Source of the DNA: a bacterium | GTDB taxonomy: Bacteria > UBA10199 > JAIBAG01 | Assembly: GCA_019695305.1 (NCBI GenBank) | Contig: JAIBAG010000002.1 | Coordinates: 62,001 to 126,000 of the forward strand | Direction of reading: 5' to 3' | DNA length: 64,000 nt | In this document: in pieces, positions 37,601 through 44,112 of the stretch | Layout: each line of letters begins with the position of its first letter | How positions within the stretch are numbered: position 1 is the first letter of the stretch | The notes under the pieces: model-generated | The model's input: the letters and a program-made list of their open reading frames with translations, nothing else | Told to the model about the DNA's origin: nothing | Database searches by the model: none | Program-made: the position numbers and the translations under genes

Positions 37601-38451
37601 ACGCGTTTTCTATCTTCGGGGTTAGTTTCTAAATAACCCACCAAATCGGCATCGGTAGGCTGAGCCTCCATCACACCGCGTAAGCGGCCAATATCTTCCG
37701 CCACCTGGGCTCGTGCAGCCGGATGCTGACGACCCGATTTTTCATATTCAAAATTCACCTTGCTGGTAGCCACCATATTTTGCTCGGGCATTTCATCAAA
37801 AACCTGAATGGCATTTTGCAACACAATATTTAAACGATTGGCCACCGTTTCAGTTTCGGGAGCAATTTGTGCGGGCCACCAGTCGGTTACTCTTGCTCCC
37901 CATCGACCACGCAAAGAGGCCAAGCGATCGGGCAAATAATAACTGGCTGTAGACGTCAAAGACGCTGCCAAATAAGCCGGGCCATAAATAAACGCATCTA
38001 CCGCATCCGAAAGCGGCCTACCCGCTGCTACGCGTAATCCGCGTATAAGCCCCAGATTGGGTTTATCAATATCTTTTAAAACAGAATTTAAGTCATCATG
38101 AGTAACGCCTCCTTGCACCTGCGCAAGTAAAGCCTGAGAACTATCATCTGTTATAGAAACACCCGTTAATTTAAAAAGGGTAAGAAGAGCCAAAGAAGAA
38201 GTTTGAGGAGCAATGTGTAAATAATGATCGGGTCTATTATTGCCAGCTTGAGCGGCTTTCCATAAATCACCGGCATCTACTTCGGTATCATACCCTGTTT
38301 CACCAGCAATACGGGCTGCCATATGAAATGTGCTGTCTTTGAGGACGGGATCGAGAGTACTAACCTCTTGTCCTAAAAGCTCGGCAAGAGCGTTGCCCCA
38401 TTGCTGATAATTGAGCGCCCATGGATGCGCTTTATCCGTAGAGTTTGACAT
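31654..38451 (-). CDS. Giant 2265-residue protein with degenerate PlsC-like acyltransferase segment and the shared C-terminal module (family member 5)
   Basis: The largest gene here. Residues 1 to about 540 are helical and unknown; about 545-620 contains YVLGGGMGGIILGEYDYD. About 800-1000 resembles a glycerolipid acyltransferase (PlsC type): APDHKSPSEY in place of NHxxxxD, FVPLNRGDTKGS, FFPGTRARKDSK in place of FPEGTRS, and LKKGGAWLAVDAGLDVVPVHL. Motifs are altered at key positions, so catalysis is uncertain. About 1050-2060 is long, helical and unassigned. The module fills about 2120-2265 (SLDDLYRVLKI, NDYERYLAIRRALAV, GNEEARLLLKVTD, RETREEERLREVRGR). It has its own sigma-28-like promoter and no signal peptide. 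Confidence 0.83.
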   Translation of the reverse strand: MSNSTDKAHPWALNYQQWGNALAELLGQEVSTLDPVLKDSTFHMAARIAGETGYDTEVDAGDLWKAAQAGNNRPDHYLHIAPQTSSLALLTLFKLTGVSITDDSSQALLAQVQGGVTHDDLNSVLKDIDKPNLGLIRGLRVAAGRPLSDAVDAFIYGPAYLAASLTSTASYYLPDRLASLRGRWGARVTDWWPAQIAPETETVANRLNIVLQNAIQVFDEMPEQNMVATSKVNFEYEKSGRQHPAARAQVAEDIGRLRGVMEAQPTDADLVGYLETNPEDRKRVEDLFYYIEAFGSRPNRRAASEFLAVWQSGVFEERATSPIGQATPHFPQVDVGNRTQVLEFVRSIVPQFWSNLDEGDSALLDAEIWKIWSETLTIEGLTADDIRTDLDKTLYDYTMPRFIWGPEHVRLRKLIISYLALTLRDQAAIHFASHTVADRLKDFANDPRLAALRLVLFLRTQADPNVTTAEVDSFGNNVTYVSLAQRELAALERFQAVGYDFSQLTPEERVRVARSLTTPSRGDRVLGSKSYAAEANRVLIDDTKGKVVDYVLGGGMGGIILGEYDYDPVFLMRVVKMVKDKYAQTGKPVIVDLSGGNVFGELIDEKETKSELVAEEAPIEHSSWRMYDGYTRPVVDIIHAKGDIERALTTSGRYQAVLEEAHGIVATALSNVENCKVEVAGITPPHLVPANAAAYDPRIEQIYQNLSPPDNLIKIKPGELPDLHDILDIRFDAEGSLVITPKGFGMDKSSVSFKALLKSMKIFVDYGPEFKALVDAGRLDDAHRLLGVWFALSLVEQQTQVVVKGWDNIAGDQNQLFAPDHKSPSEYHILIGLLLGKGQIAGITYKEEMMRNPIARYTFGVGLRYSPYFVPLNRGDTKGSIARLERTAEMLARPGAPSLIHFFPGTRARKDSKDARGARQDGIQEPLKKGGAWLAVDAGLDVVPVHLEGIGKVTGTGVDLRIGTQQTVTVQVGEPLPITNYTGMNRDEAVAVLTEDLRVAWQDLGIRLSPQDSEQIQTVASQGSEVLQPRQPVSRNPQEAKKPVSRPLRVFQGVLGKIHPAIPTAPLEASMYTPQERMRYALEYVGAKWELVKKLFALLGGYTYQNDAGLRERFGQGLKYRVARFLGSLSRALGNQPFSLTRGAIAEAVDSVSRNPRYQLPEVDKAVVVETLSAIANNYHFEEVPEVLKARIAELYGPAGADAVARFTQYTLYYLNALVEGADKALKFNTSDVALDDAPVREARDTYTALYQQTVDQAKEAGVVLDDTSYAVVRDARESVWITTGPVNGNEEQNARWQDLLAAEAKLGSLVAEGASTAQLEAARFDVQKAYEQYSQVSGLAASHETFSYFDRAEVGYAIPHHYLEYVLTNTFGRTSEVIGILTLHTQLQEDRGSDNLELRQQYVSAVRALLDVPGNARSLQVNLMALYGAQDFLLKHPADELHAIVEQYGNDHPESKSNYARYENAYTDYHSFSLSLPANPTYDMRLTQERLRGALITEAVALFTGEAGLRLVPAAIRYVGEAASSMTGMESVLDAHARYQTERRTWAFAERERREGNVADYIDYRRWKAETVYDLFTQEAQALKMVADGYVADMDAQLKDAGIKNGVARVTELAGIVLEIEELKATDKATKTNQHADRITSLTAQAATLRASLSSQEQSMEFGITRYIKGQRAWDKAMTELEQHQAFQLSHIDNVANPQLIEGTNPHPGHLITYNRKLEQVALATTNLVVGAQQARQGMDPTWNLSAPLSYMMTAFTEKLTPTYNANTHRERARDTFGRYIGEFVAPVVTEGVWMLEQGLPADVIAEPVGRWGLETSTRYHHYRFLDRTPQEALPGTLSFSNSSHNTGWWGDYGPEVARKPHRPLMAKLDLGEKMPPGIGAGVSLIGSPMPNTREQAPITGSVIDVMTRGVSTGPLLRAGGQDTLIYGAATMAVPSELSLDAIVNPGDLLDVERTTGMELPGFGKSVAAMQGARALRGTGAYEMERNIKRGGHKIGSKPDKPMGMRPAEVHYVVTPVDVDALPDGRSLMTDGVRPSTFTNNNIGELTIFADNNRDMADLGAMRVAPLVSGPDSPNGPDDLNESDLTPLSPSEGGAAVVDLAAARAAAVSSPTPTARVSFTDIRSLDDLYRVLKITPESYANDYERYLAIRRALAVSDPYSITPVLDPIVRLICASRSASTVGNEEARLLLKVTDRVLADEQIYGTREVELLAQIHFMGVLVESVTDAVKKQELETRIAQARDRLEELRDRETREEERLREVRGR

Positions 38452-38556
38452 AGAAAATTTCTGTGTGAGTTAAATGCCGTAAAAAACTCACAAAGGTTCT
38501 TAAAAAGATATTTGTAAATAAAATGCCCAAACAACAATGCTAGTCGTTCTGATTAT

Positions 38557-38583
38557 TTATCGGAGGGTTTACTAAAAAGTTGC
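38557..38583 (-). promoter_or_regulatory. Sigma-28-like promoter for the 2265-residue gene and the genes after it
   Basis: Read on the minus strand: GCAACTTT (38583-38576), 11 bases, TCCGATAA (38564-38557). The leader to the start at 38451 is long, about 100 bases, with no clear ribosome site next to the ATG. It probably drives this gene and the tightly linked 1137-residue gene, perhaps also the next two. Confidence 0.7.
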
Positions 38584-38621
38584 TAGTTTCGACAAGATTT
38601 TTTCACAAGAATGTCACATAC

Positions 38622-40058
38622 TTACGGGGCTACCCGTAAACGTTCTTCTACCCTATCTCTTTCGACTTCACGGGCCGCCTCTTCTGTAGCCCTTAAAGCC
38701 GCTTCTCGGGCTTCTTCCAGCTCTCGGAGCGTTTGCCTAAAAGCAACCACTCTTTGGGTAACCCTTTCCAACACAACAGGATTTACTTGGGATAAGTTTT
38801 TTAATGGATCGTCATTGTCACGCAATAAAGCATCTAAAGAACCCAATACTAGACTAGCTTCTGTTTCTCCAAAACTTGTAGGCCGCGCCGCAAAACGTAC
38901 CGAGGCACTAACGGTAGAAACAAGTTGATAAAAATTATCGCCACGTACCGCCACAGCACGCATAAGGGCCTGATAGCGATCGTAGTCCGTATCGTACGTT
39001 TGCGGTTTAACACCTAACTCACGGTATAAATCATCCAGCGATTGCGGACGCGCCAAGTCTGTAGGGCCATCAGCTTGAGGTCCGGCTGCAATTTCAGAAG
39101 CACGATCATCTACTCCTTCTTCAGCAATAACCTCTGGGCGTGCTACTCTTCCACCGCCCGGGCGGGAGGGATCGGTATCGTCATCCTTAATGTTTTTTAC
39201 CCAAGTATTTTGAGCACTTTCAATAAAACCTTGTTCGGTTAAAAACAAAATTGTTTCTTGTACATTTTTTGCGTACTCTAGGGTTCCATCATACACAACC
39301 AACAACCGGCCCTCTTTAACTTGCACCTTAACAACTCGGCACCCAGCTATTTGCGGCGTAAAATGATTGAAAAAATAATAAAGCGCTTCTGTATCCATGC
39401 TGCCGCGATAAGCACTACCTGTAGCCAGCATGGGATGGTTGTAATATAATCCGCTGGAAGGACTTCTTAAACCGGTTAAATAGATACGACCACGTTCTAA
39501 CCCCTGTAAAAACAAACTAACGTGATAACTTGTTTGCTTTGAACCTAGTAGCGTGAGCAAACCTGTTAAAACAGAGCTGGTACGGGCAATACGATAAAAA
39601 CCAACAGCATCCGACTGGTAGGCGTACTGGTTTTCTTCGGCCAAATTATGCAAGTCTACCGAAGCTTGATGCAAACGCAGCAAAGCTAAAGGATCAAGAG
39701 CTGCTGCTTCGGCACCGTGAGCCTGTAAAAAAGAATCCACAGATTGCGCATAGCTTTCAATAACCTCTGTTAAAAAGCTGTACTTTCCATAAACATAAGA
39801 CCTGTCGGTTCCTTCTTCAAAAGCGCGCACTTCAAACGTGCGCTCTTCTCCCTCTGGCATATTAACCAACAAATGCTGTCTTATTCTGGCCGCCGGCTCA
39901 ACACCCTCACTTAATAACGCCCATTGATGCCGCGCCATCTCAACCAACACGGGATCCACACTATCAGGAGTCCAACCTTCGGGCACATCATCGGTATGAC
40001 TCGTGACATAGTGATAAACATACTGCAACTCGGCAGGAGATAAAGTAACGCTCGGCAT
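38622..40058 (-). CDS. Unknown 478-residue protein with the shared C-terminal module (family member 6)
   Basis: Residues 1 to about 310 are unrecognised: soluble, helix-rich then strand-rich (CRVVKVQVKEGRLLVVYDG). A low-complexity linker (DDDTDPSRPGGGRVARPE) is shared in form with the 1137-residue member. The module at about 335-478 is the cleanest example: SLDDLYRELGV, DTDYDRYQALMRAVAV, SVRFAARPTSFGETEASLVLGSLDALL as two blocks, then an E/R-rich tail ending EERLRVAP. It opens MPSVT, like the MPGI starts of other members. It is first in the six-gene run; its promoter does not show the sigma-28-like motif. An AAAGGA site precedes ATG 40058. Confidence 0.8.
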   Translation of the reverse strand: MPSVTLSPAELQYVYHYVTSHTDDVPEGWTPDSVDPVLVEMARHQWALLSEGVEPAARIRQHLLVNMPEGEERTFEVRAFEEGTDRSYVYGKYSFLTEVIESYAQSVDSFLQAHGAEAAALDPLALLRLHQASVDLHNLAEENQYAYQSDAVGFYRIARTSSVLTGLLTLLGSKQTSYHVSLFLQGLERGRIYLTGLRSPSSGLYYNHPMLATGSAYRGSMDTEALYYFFNHFTPQIAGCRVVKVQVKEGRLLVVYDGTLEYAKNVQETILFLTEQGFIESAQNTWVKNIKDDDTDPSRPGGGRVARPEVIAEEGVDDRASEIAAGPQADGPTDLARPQSLDDLYRELGVKPQTYDTDYDRYQALMRAVAVRGDNFYQLVSTVSASVRFAARPTSFGETEASLVLGSLDALLRDNDDPLKNLSQVNPVVLERVTQRVVAFRQTLRELEEAREAALRATEEAAREVERDRVEERLRVAP

Positions 40059-40212
40059 AACAATCCTTTCGGAAAAATTTTAAATTTTTATGATTTAACC
40101 TTCGACTTGACCCCTTTGCCCAGAAATGAAGGTAGGTGGGCTATAGTTCAAATAAGGTAAAAACGTCAAGGGGGTTTAGAGAAAGAGAGGGTAGAGAAAA
40201 TAATTTGGGAGC

Positions 40213-40337
40213 ACCTCTAAAAACCATGGTTTTGCCCATCTGTCATCCTGAACGTAGTGAAGGATCTCAAGTAATTTCAACGGGATTCTTCGCTTTGCTC
40301 AGAATGACATCCTCTAAAAAAAGGAGTTTTTAGAGGT
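40213..40337. repeat. Palindromic intergenic repeat
   Basis: Outer arms ACCTCTAAAAAC (40213-40224) and its exact complement (40326-40337) enclose an inner imperfect pair TGTCATCCTGAA / CTCAGAATGACA, with the segment GTAGTGAAGGATCT. A third copy of CCTCTAAAAA is at 40311-40320. The inner part resembles a short repeat seen between genes in many environmental bacterial genomes. The rest of 40059-40341 shows no gene. Confidence 0.75.
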
Positions 40338-40341
40338 CCCC

Positions 40342-40752
40342 TTAAGAAAAAACTTTAATTTTGGCTTCACTACAGGCCTTTATTAATGCTTTATCTTTGG
40401 TGGCCAGAGCACAATCCATATGATGAGCCAGCTCCAAGTAACTGGCATCATAAAAAGTGAGTAGGTGTTTGCGGGCAAAAGCCAGAATATCGTCCAGGCG
40501 ATGCTCTACCTGAAGGGTATCCACCGTAAAAGGATACATTTTTAAGGTGCGAATAAATTGATTGGAATGAGCCGACTTCATTCTTTTTTTTCTTTCGGCC
40601 ACCACCAAAACATTACTTATTTCAAACCACCATAAAACAGGAACAACCAGTTCGTAACGGGTTATTTCATTTAAAATTTTATCGGCTTCTTCAGATATCT
40701 CGTCTTCAAAACACCACGACATGGCAATGGAACAATCGATAACAAGCTTCAT
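40342..40752 (-). CDS. PIN-domain ribonuclease toxin (VapC-like)
   Basis: A 136-residue PIN-domain protein. The acidic residues expected for the metal-dependent RNase site are visible: Asp in LVIDCSIAMSW, Glu near DEISEEADKIL, and Asp in TFYDASYLELA and ALATKDKALI. The start overlaps the preceding antitoxin-like gene by 4 bases, the classic antitoxin-toxin layout. The likely role is RNA cleavage under stress, held in check by the partner. The RNA target is unknown. Confidence 0.87.
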   Translation of the reverse strand: MKLVIDCSIAMSWCFEDEISEEADKILNEITRYELVVPVLWWFEISNVLVVAERKKRMKSAHSNQFIRTLKMYPFTVDTLQVEHRLDDILAFARKHLLTFYDASYLELAHHMDCALATKDKALIKACSEAKIKVFS

Positions 40753-40988
40753 CGACGGCCTTCGTTTATCAGTTTTTTAAGACTGAAGCCTTTAAGCTTG
40801 TTTTTTTGACGGAGGGATTTTAGTTTTTGAATCATGGGGCTAAAGTCCCCGTTTTCTTGACCTCGGGGAGGAACCAGCATAGCCACAGGCTGTCCATGCT
40901 TGGTAATAGTAATCACCTCTCCTTTAGCCACTTTTTTAAGAAGCCCAGGAAGATTAGTCTTAGCGTCATATGTTCCGATGTAAACCAT
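40749..40988 (-). CDS. Phd/YefM-type antitoxin (VapB-like)
   Basis: A 79-residue protein with the Phd/YefM N-terminal DNA-binding fold: YDAKTNLPGLLKKVAKGE and ITKHGQPVAMLVPP. The C-terminal basic helix (LRQKNKLKGFSLKKLINEGRR) would be the toxin-binding part. It precedes and overlaps the PIN toxin gene. Autorepression is likely; a direct repeat CTAGTCTTAAT/CTAGTCTAAAT just upstream may be its operator. Confidence 0.87.
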   Translation of the reverse strand: MVYIGTYDAKTNLPGLLKKVAKGEVITITKHGQPVAMLVPPRGQENGDFSPMIQKLKSLRQKNKLKGFSLKKLINEGRR

Positions 40989-40989
40989 A

Positions 40990-41015
40990 ATTCTAGTCTT
41001 AATCTAGTCTAAATT
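40990..41015 (-). promoter_or_regulatory. Possible operator of the toxin-antitoxin operon
   Basis: CTAGTCTTAAT (40993-41003) is directly followed by CTAGTCTAAAT (41004-41014), an 11-base direct repeat immediately before the antitoxin start. Its position suits autoregulation; this is inferred from sequence and location only. Confidence 0.4.
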
Positions 41016-41041
41016 ATTAAGAGGCATTTGTCTATGCTTAT

Positions 41042-42481
41042 TTAAAGAGCAGGCATCACCCAGCCGCCAAAGCGACGCTCCAGCTCTTGGGCTACCGCAA
41101 TGGTAATATGATCGTTACCCGGGCTAGAAACCACCTGAACACCCAGCGGCAAGCCTTGCGGATTAAGGCCCAGCGGCACCTGGGTAACGGGAAATTCAAG
41201 TGTGTTAAAAATGGCCATAAAGGCCCAGTGAAACGTGCGCCACAAGGGTTCATAATGACTGGGGGCCGGCACCGAATAGGAAGGGAACAAAATAATACCG
41301 TCTGGTCCCAGCATGCGCATGAGTTTTTCTTTTAAATTTTTTCCCAGCTTCACATGATTCTCCACGCGTTTTTCAGAAAACGCCGAAATACTTTCTAAAA
41401 GAGGCAACACAATGGCCGGAAGTGTGTGATGCGACATGCGAAACATCCATTTAAAAAATTCTTTAAATGGTTTAATGGCCACACCACCACCCAGCATTTT
41501 AATGGTGGGCTCTCCTTTTGCTGCCGCCATAAACGACGACCAAATATCGAGGCTCTTTTTGAATTCAAATACCTGATGCTCTTCTACACTGGCCCCCAAA
41601 AGCGACAAGTGACGCGCCACCTTGTTTTGCACACCCAGCAAATCGTCACTCACCTTAATACTGCCGTCGCCGTGAATGTTAAATACTTTCAAATCCGAAA
41701 TTTTTACTTTGTTGGGGTTAACCAATTTAAAAGTTTCACAACAGGAATCACGCTCATCGGGGCCGGCCATAATTTTAAGCATGGGCCATAAATCTTCACT
41801 TTTACGAGCCATAGGACCTGTTACCAAACAACGGCCAATACCCGATGCCACCGGTGGGAAATGGCCTGTATTAGGCACTAAACCACCTGTGGGTTTGTGT
41901 CCAAAAATACCGTTAAAAAAAGCAGGAAGCCTGATGGAACCGGCTAAGTCCGACGCCACACCTAAAGGAGAACCACCAGCACCAATAATAGCACCCTCGC
42001 CGCCCGACGAACCACCCACCGTACGCTTGGTGTTGTAAGGATTATTGGTCATCCCGTACACTCTATTGTTGGTTTCTACCCACAGACAAATTTCGGAGGT
42101 ATTGGTTACTCCCACAACAATGCCACCCGCCTTTTTCATACGGGTTACCGTTGTGGAATCTTCACTTGCTTTTACATCTTTGCGATACACAGTACCGGCG
42201 GTATTGGGCATGCCGTCTACGGCAAAACATTCTTTCACGGTAAAGGGGACTCCATGATAGGACCCCAGTTTCTTTTTGGCTTTTACGGCGCGATCGGCCG
42301 CCTTTGCTTCGGATAACGCTTCATCGTAACGTTTACCTACTACGGCGTTTATTTTTCCGTTAACCGCTTCAATATGCTCTATATGAGTTTTTACACAATC
42401 AACAGACGACACAACACCATTGCGGATTAGCTCCGCCATTTGCAAACCCGATAATTGAAGAAGTTCTTTGCCCCTCAACAT
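41042..42481 (-). CDS. Amidase (amidase signature family, FAAH/GatA-like)
   Basis: A 479-residue amide hydrolase with the Ser-cis-Ser-Lys triad: Lys in GVPFTVKECFAVDGMPNT, the first Ser in the loop GGSSGGEGAIIG and the nucleophile in ASDLAGSIRLPAFFNG. The C-terminal part (PLGLNPQGLPLGVQVV, ERRFGGWVMP) matches stand-alone amidases and fatty-acid-amide-hydrolase relatives rather than GatA of the tRNA amidotransferase, and no gatB or gatC is adjacent. It follows mlaF by 10 bases. The substrate is unknown. Confidence 0.88.
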   Translation of the reverse strand: MLRGKELLQLSGLQMAELIRNGVVSSVDCVKTHIEHIEAVNGKINAVVGKRYDEALSEAKAADRAVKAKKKLGSYHGVPFTVKECFAVDGMPNTAGTVYRKDVKASEDSTTVTRMKKAGGIVVGVTNTSEICLWVETNNRVYGMTNNPYNTKRTVGGSSGGEGAIIGAGGSPLGVASDLAGSIRLPAFFNGIFGHKPTGGLVPNTGHFPPVASGIGRCLVTGPMARKSEDLWPMLKIMAGPDERDSCCETFKLVNPNKVKISDLKVFNIHGDGSIKVSDDLLGVQNKVARHLSLLGASVEEHQVFEFKKSLDIWSSFMAAAKGEPTIKMLGGGVAIKPFKEFFKWMFRMSHHTLPAIVLPLLESISAFSEKRVENHVKLGKNLKEKLMRMLGPDGIILFPSYSVPAPSHYEPLWRTFHWAFMAIFNTLEFPVTQVPLGLNPQGLPLGVQVVSSPGNDHITIAVAQELERRFGGWVMPAL

Positions 42482-42491
42482 TCACTCCCTT

Positions 42492-43232
42492 TTACATTTC
42501 ATTGCCCAAAGCCCTGCCTTCCAAAAAGTTTTTCACAAAGGCATGATTTGAATTTCTAAAAGTATTTTCATCGCCCTCTAACAGCACTTTTCCCTCGTAT
42601 AACATGGCTACTTTATCGGCAATTTTAAACGTAGCTTCAATATCGTGAGAAATAACCACCGAGGTAATACCCAATGTTTTTTGAGTATTTAAAATAAGCT
42701 GATCAATGGCATCGGTCATGATGGGGTCTAAACCTGTTGTAGGTTCATCATATAATAAAATTTGCGGCAAGAGTGCAATGGCGCGTGCCAAGCCCACACG
42801 CTTACGCATACCACCCGAAAGTTCACTCGGTAATTTGTGGTCTATATTTTTAAGCCCCACCAATTCTAAAACTTCATGCACACGGTTTTTAATTTTATTT
42901 TCGGTAAAATTGGAATGCTCACGCAAGGGAAAGGCCACATTTTCAAAAACATTCATCGAATCAAACAACGCCGCATTTTGAAAAAGCATCCCAAATTTTT
43001 TACGGATGTCGGATAAGGCATAGTCATCAAGTTTTGGCACCGAAATACCGTCTACAACTACATCGCCACCATCGGGCTTTACCAAACCCATCATGTGTTT
43101 TAAGAGCACACTTTTCCCCTCGCCGCTTCTTCCAATAATAACGGTAATTTTTCCTTTGGGAATCACAAGATCCACGCCTTTTAGCACGGCTTGAGGCCCA
43201 AATGATTTTTGGATGTTTTTTAATTCAATCAT
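42492..43232 (-). CDS. mlaF: ABC transporter ATP-binding protein, MlaF type
   Basis: A 246-residue ATPase of the MCE/Mla phospholipid transport system between the two membranes. Walker A is GRSGEGKSVLLKHMMGL, the ABC signature LSGGMRKRVGLARAI, and Walker B ILLYDEPTTGLDPIM. The arrangement of signature and downstream VVISHDIEATFKIAD is typical of MlaF. The gene follows mlaE but is separated by a 93-base palindromic repeat. No MCE-domain mlaD is present in this cluster. Confidence 0.92.
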   Translation of the reverse strand: MIELKNIQKSFGPQAVLKGVDLVIPKGKITVIIGRSGEGKSVLLKHMMGLVKPDGGDVVVDGISVPKLDDYALSDIRKKFGMLFQNAALFDSMNVFENVAFPLREHSNFTENKIKNRVHEVLELVGLKNIDHKLPSELSGGMRKRVGLARAIALLPQILLYDEPTTGLDPIMTDAIDQLILNTQKTLGITSVVISHDIEATFKIADKVAMLYEGKVLLEGDENTFRNSNHAFVKNFLEGRALGNEM

Positions 43233-43240
43233 GCTGCGTT

Positions 43241-43333
43241 GTAACCCCCTCCCGTCCTCCCCCTTAACCTAAGGGGGAGGGGCTAAGAAAGTCCCCCTCA
43301 CTTAAATTAAGGGAGGGGACAGGGGTGGGTTAC
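43241..43333. repeat. Dispersed GC-rich palindromic repeat, copy A
   Basis: It starts GTAACCCCCTCCC and ends GGGGTGGGTTAC, with an internal hairpin CCCCCTTAACCTAAGGGGG. A related copy in inverse orientation is at 58135-58249. It lies inside the alr-mlaE-mlaF gene run and touches the mlaE stop codon. It may be a miniature mobile element or a hairpin that tunes transcript stability within the operon. Confidence 0.75.
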
Positions 43334-44112
43334 TAATTTTTAAAAATTTCCAAAATCCACTGCGTTAAAAAATAATCCACCACTAATATAGTAACCGATG
43401 CATACACCACCGCACGCGTAGTAGCCTTACCCACTCCTTCGGCACCACCTTTGGTTTTATAACCTTGGTAACAACTAATCATGGCCATTAAAAAACCAAA
43501 AATAACGGCTTTTACTAATCCACCATACACATCATCCAATTCTACATAGTGCTCGGTTTTAGCAATAAACGGCCCTTCGGGAATATCCAGCAACCCCACT
43601 CCCACAAAATACGATCCCATATACCCCACAAAATTAAAAACCACGGTGAGTAACGGCGCCATAATCATACTGGCCACAACGCGTGGAACAACAAGATAGT
43701 GATAAGGATTAACCGCCATGCTTTCTAGCGCGTCAATTTGCTCGGTTACGCGCATGGTTCCCAATTCGGCAGCCATAGACGAACCCATGCGGGCAATCAT
43801 CATAAGGGCTGTAAACACGGGGGCAATTTCGCGCGTGAGTGATAAACCCACGGTAGAACCCACCATAGTTTCGGCATTAAATAAACGAAAGGCATAACCG
43901 GTTTGAAGTGCAAACACGGCTCCTGTAAAAAGGCTAACAAGTAAAATAATAGGCGTAGAATCAACACCAATAGTGTTGAACTGGCGCAAAAAAAGAGGGA
44001 GGCGAAAAGGTTTTTTGTGAACCCAGGCAAAAAAGTTTTTGGCAAACCCGGTAAAAGTACCCAGCTCGGCAGCCAAGTTCCACAACACTAGTTTTAGGCT
44101 TTCAAGATGCAT
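43333..44112 (-). CDS. mlaE: ABC transporter permease, MlaE type
   Basis: A 259-residue inner-membrane permease of the Mla/MCE lipid transport family. Motifs include SLFTGAVFALQTGYAF, GSTVGLSLTREIAPVFTALMMIARMGSSMAAELGTMRVTEQIDALE (family hallmark, read in parts), NPYHYLVVPRVVA and GVGKATTRAVV. ATG 44112 overlaps the alr stop by one base (TGATG) and was preferred to an upstream start at 44157 inside alr. Five or so membrane helices are visible. Confidence 0.92.
   Translation of the reverse strand: MHLESLKLVLWNLAAELGTFTGFAKNFFAWVHKKPFRLPLFLRQFNTIGVDSTPIILLVSLFTGAVFALQTGYAFRLFNAETMVGSTVGLSLTREIAPVFTALMMIARMGSSMAAELGTMRVTEQIDALESMAVNPYHYLVVPRVVASMIMAPLLTVVFNFVGYMGSYFVGVGLLDIPEGPFIAKTEHYVELDDVYGGLVKAVIFGFLMAMISCYQGYKTKGGAEGVGKATTRAVVYASVTILVVDYFLTQWILEIFKN

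Noticed and set aside
20198-40058. Classical polymorphic toxin cluster
   Set aside because: In polymorphic toxins the N-terminal trafficking part is constant and the C-terminal toxin varies, with immunity genes after each. Here the constant part is C-terminal and no immunity genes are seen.
40136-40333. 65-residue open frame in the 40.1-40.3 kb gap
   Set aside because: It is encoded almost entirely by the palindromic repeat, with no ribosome site.
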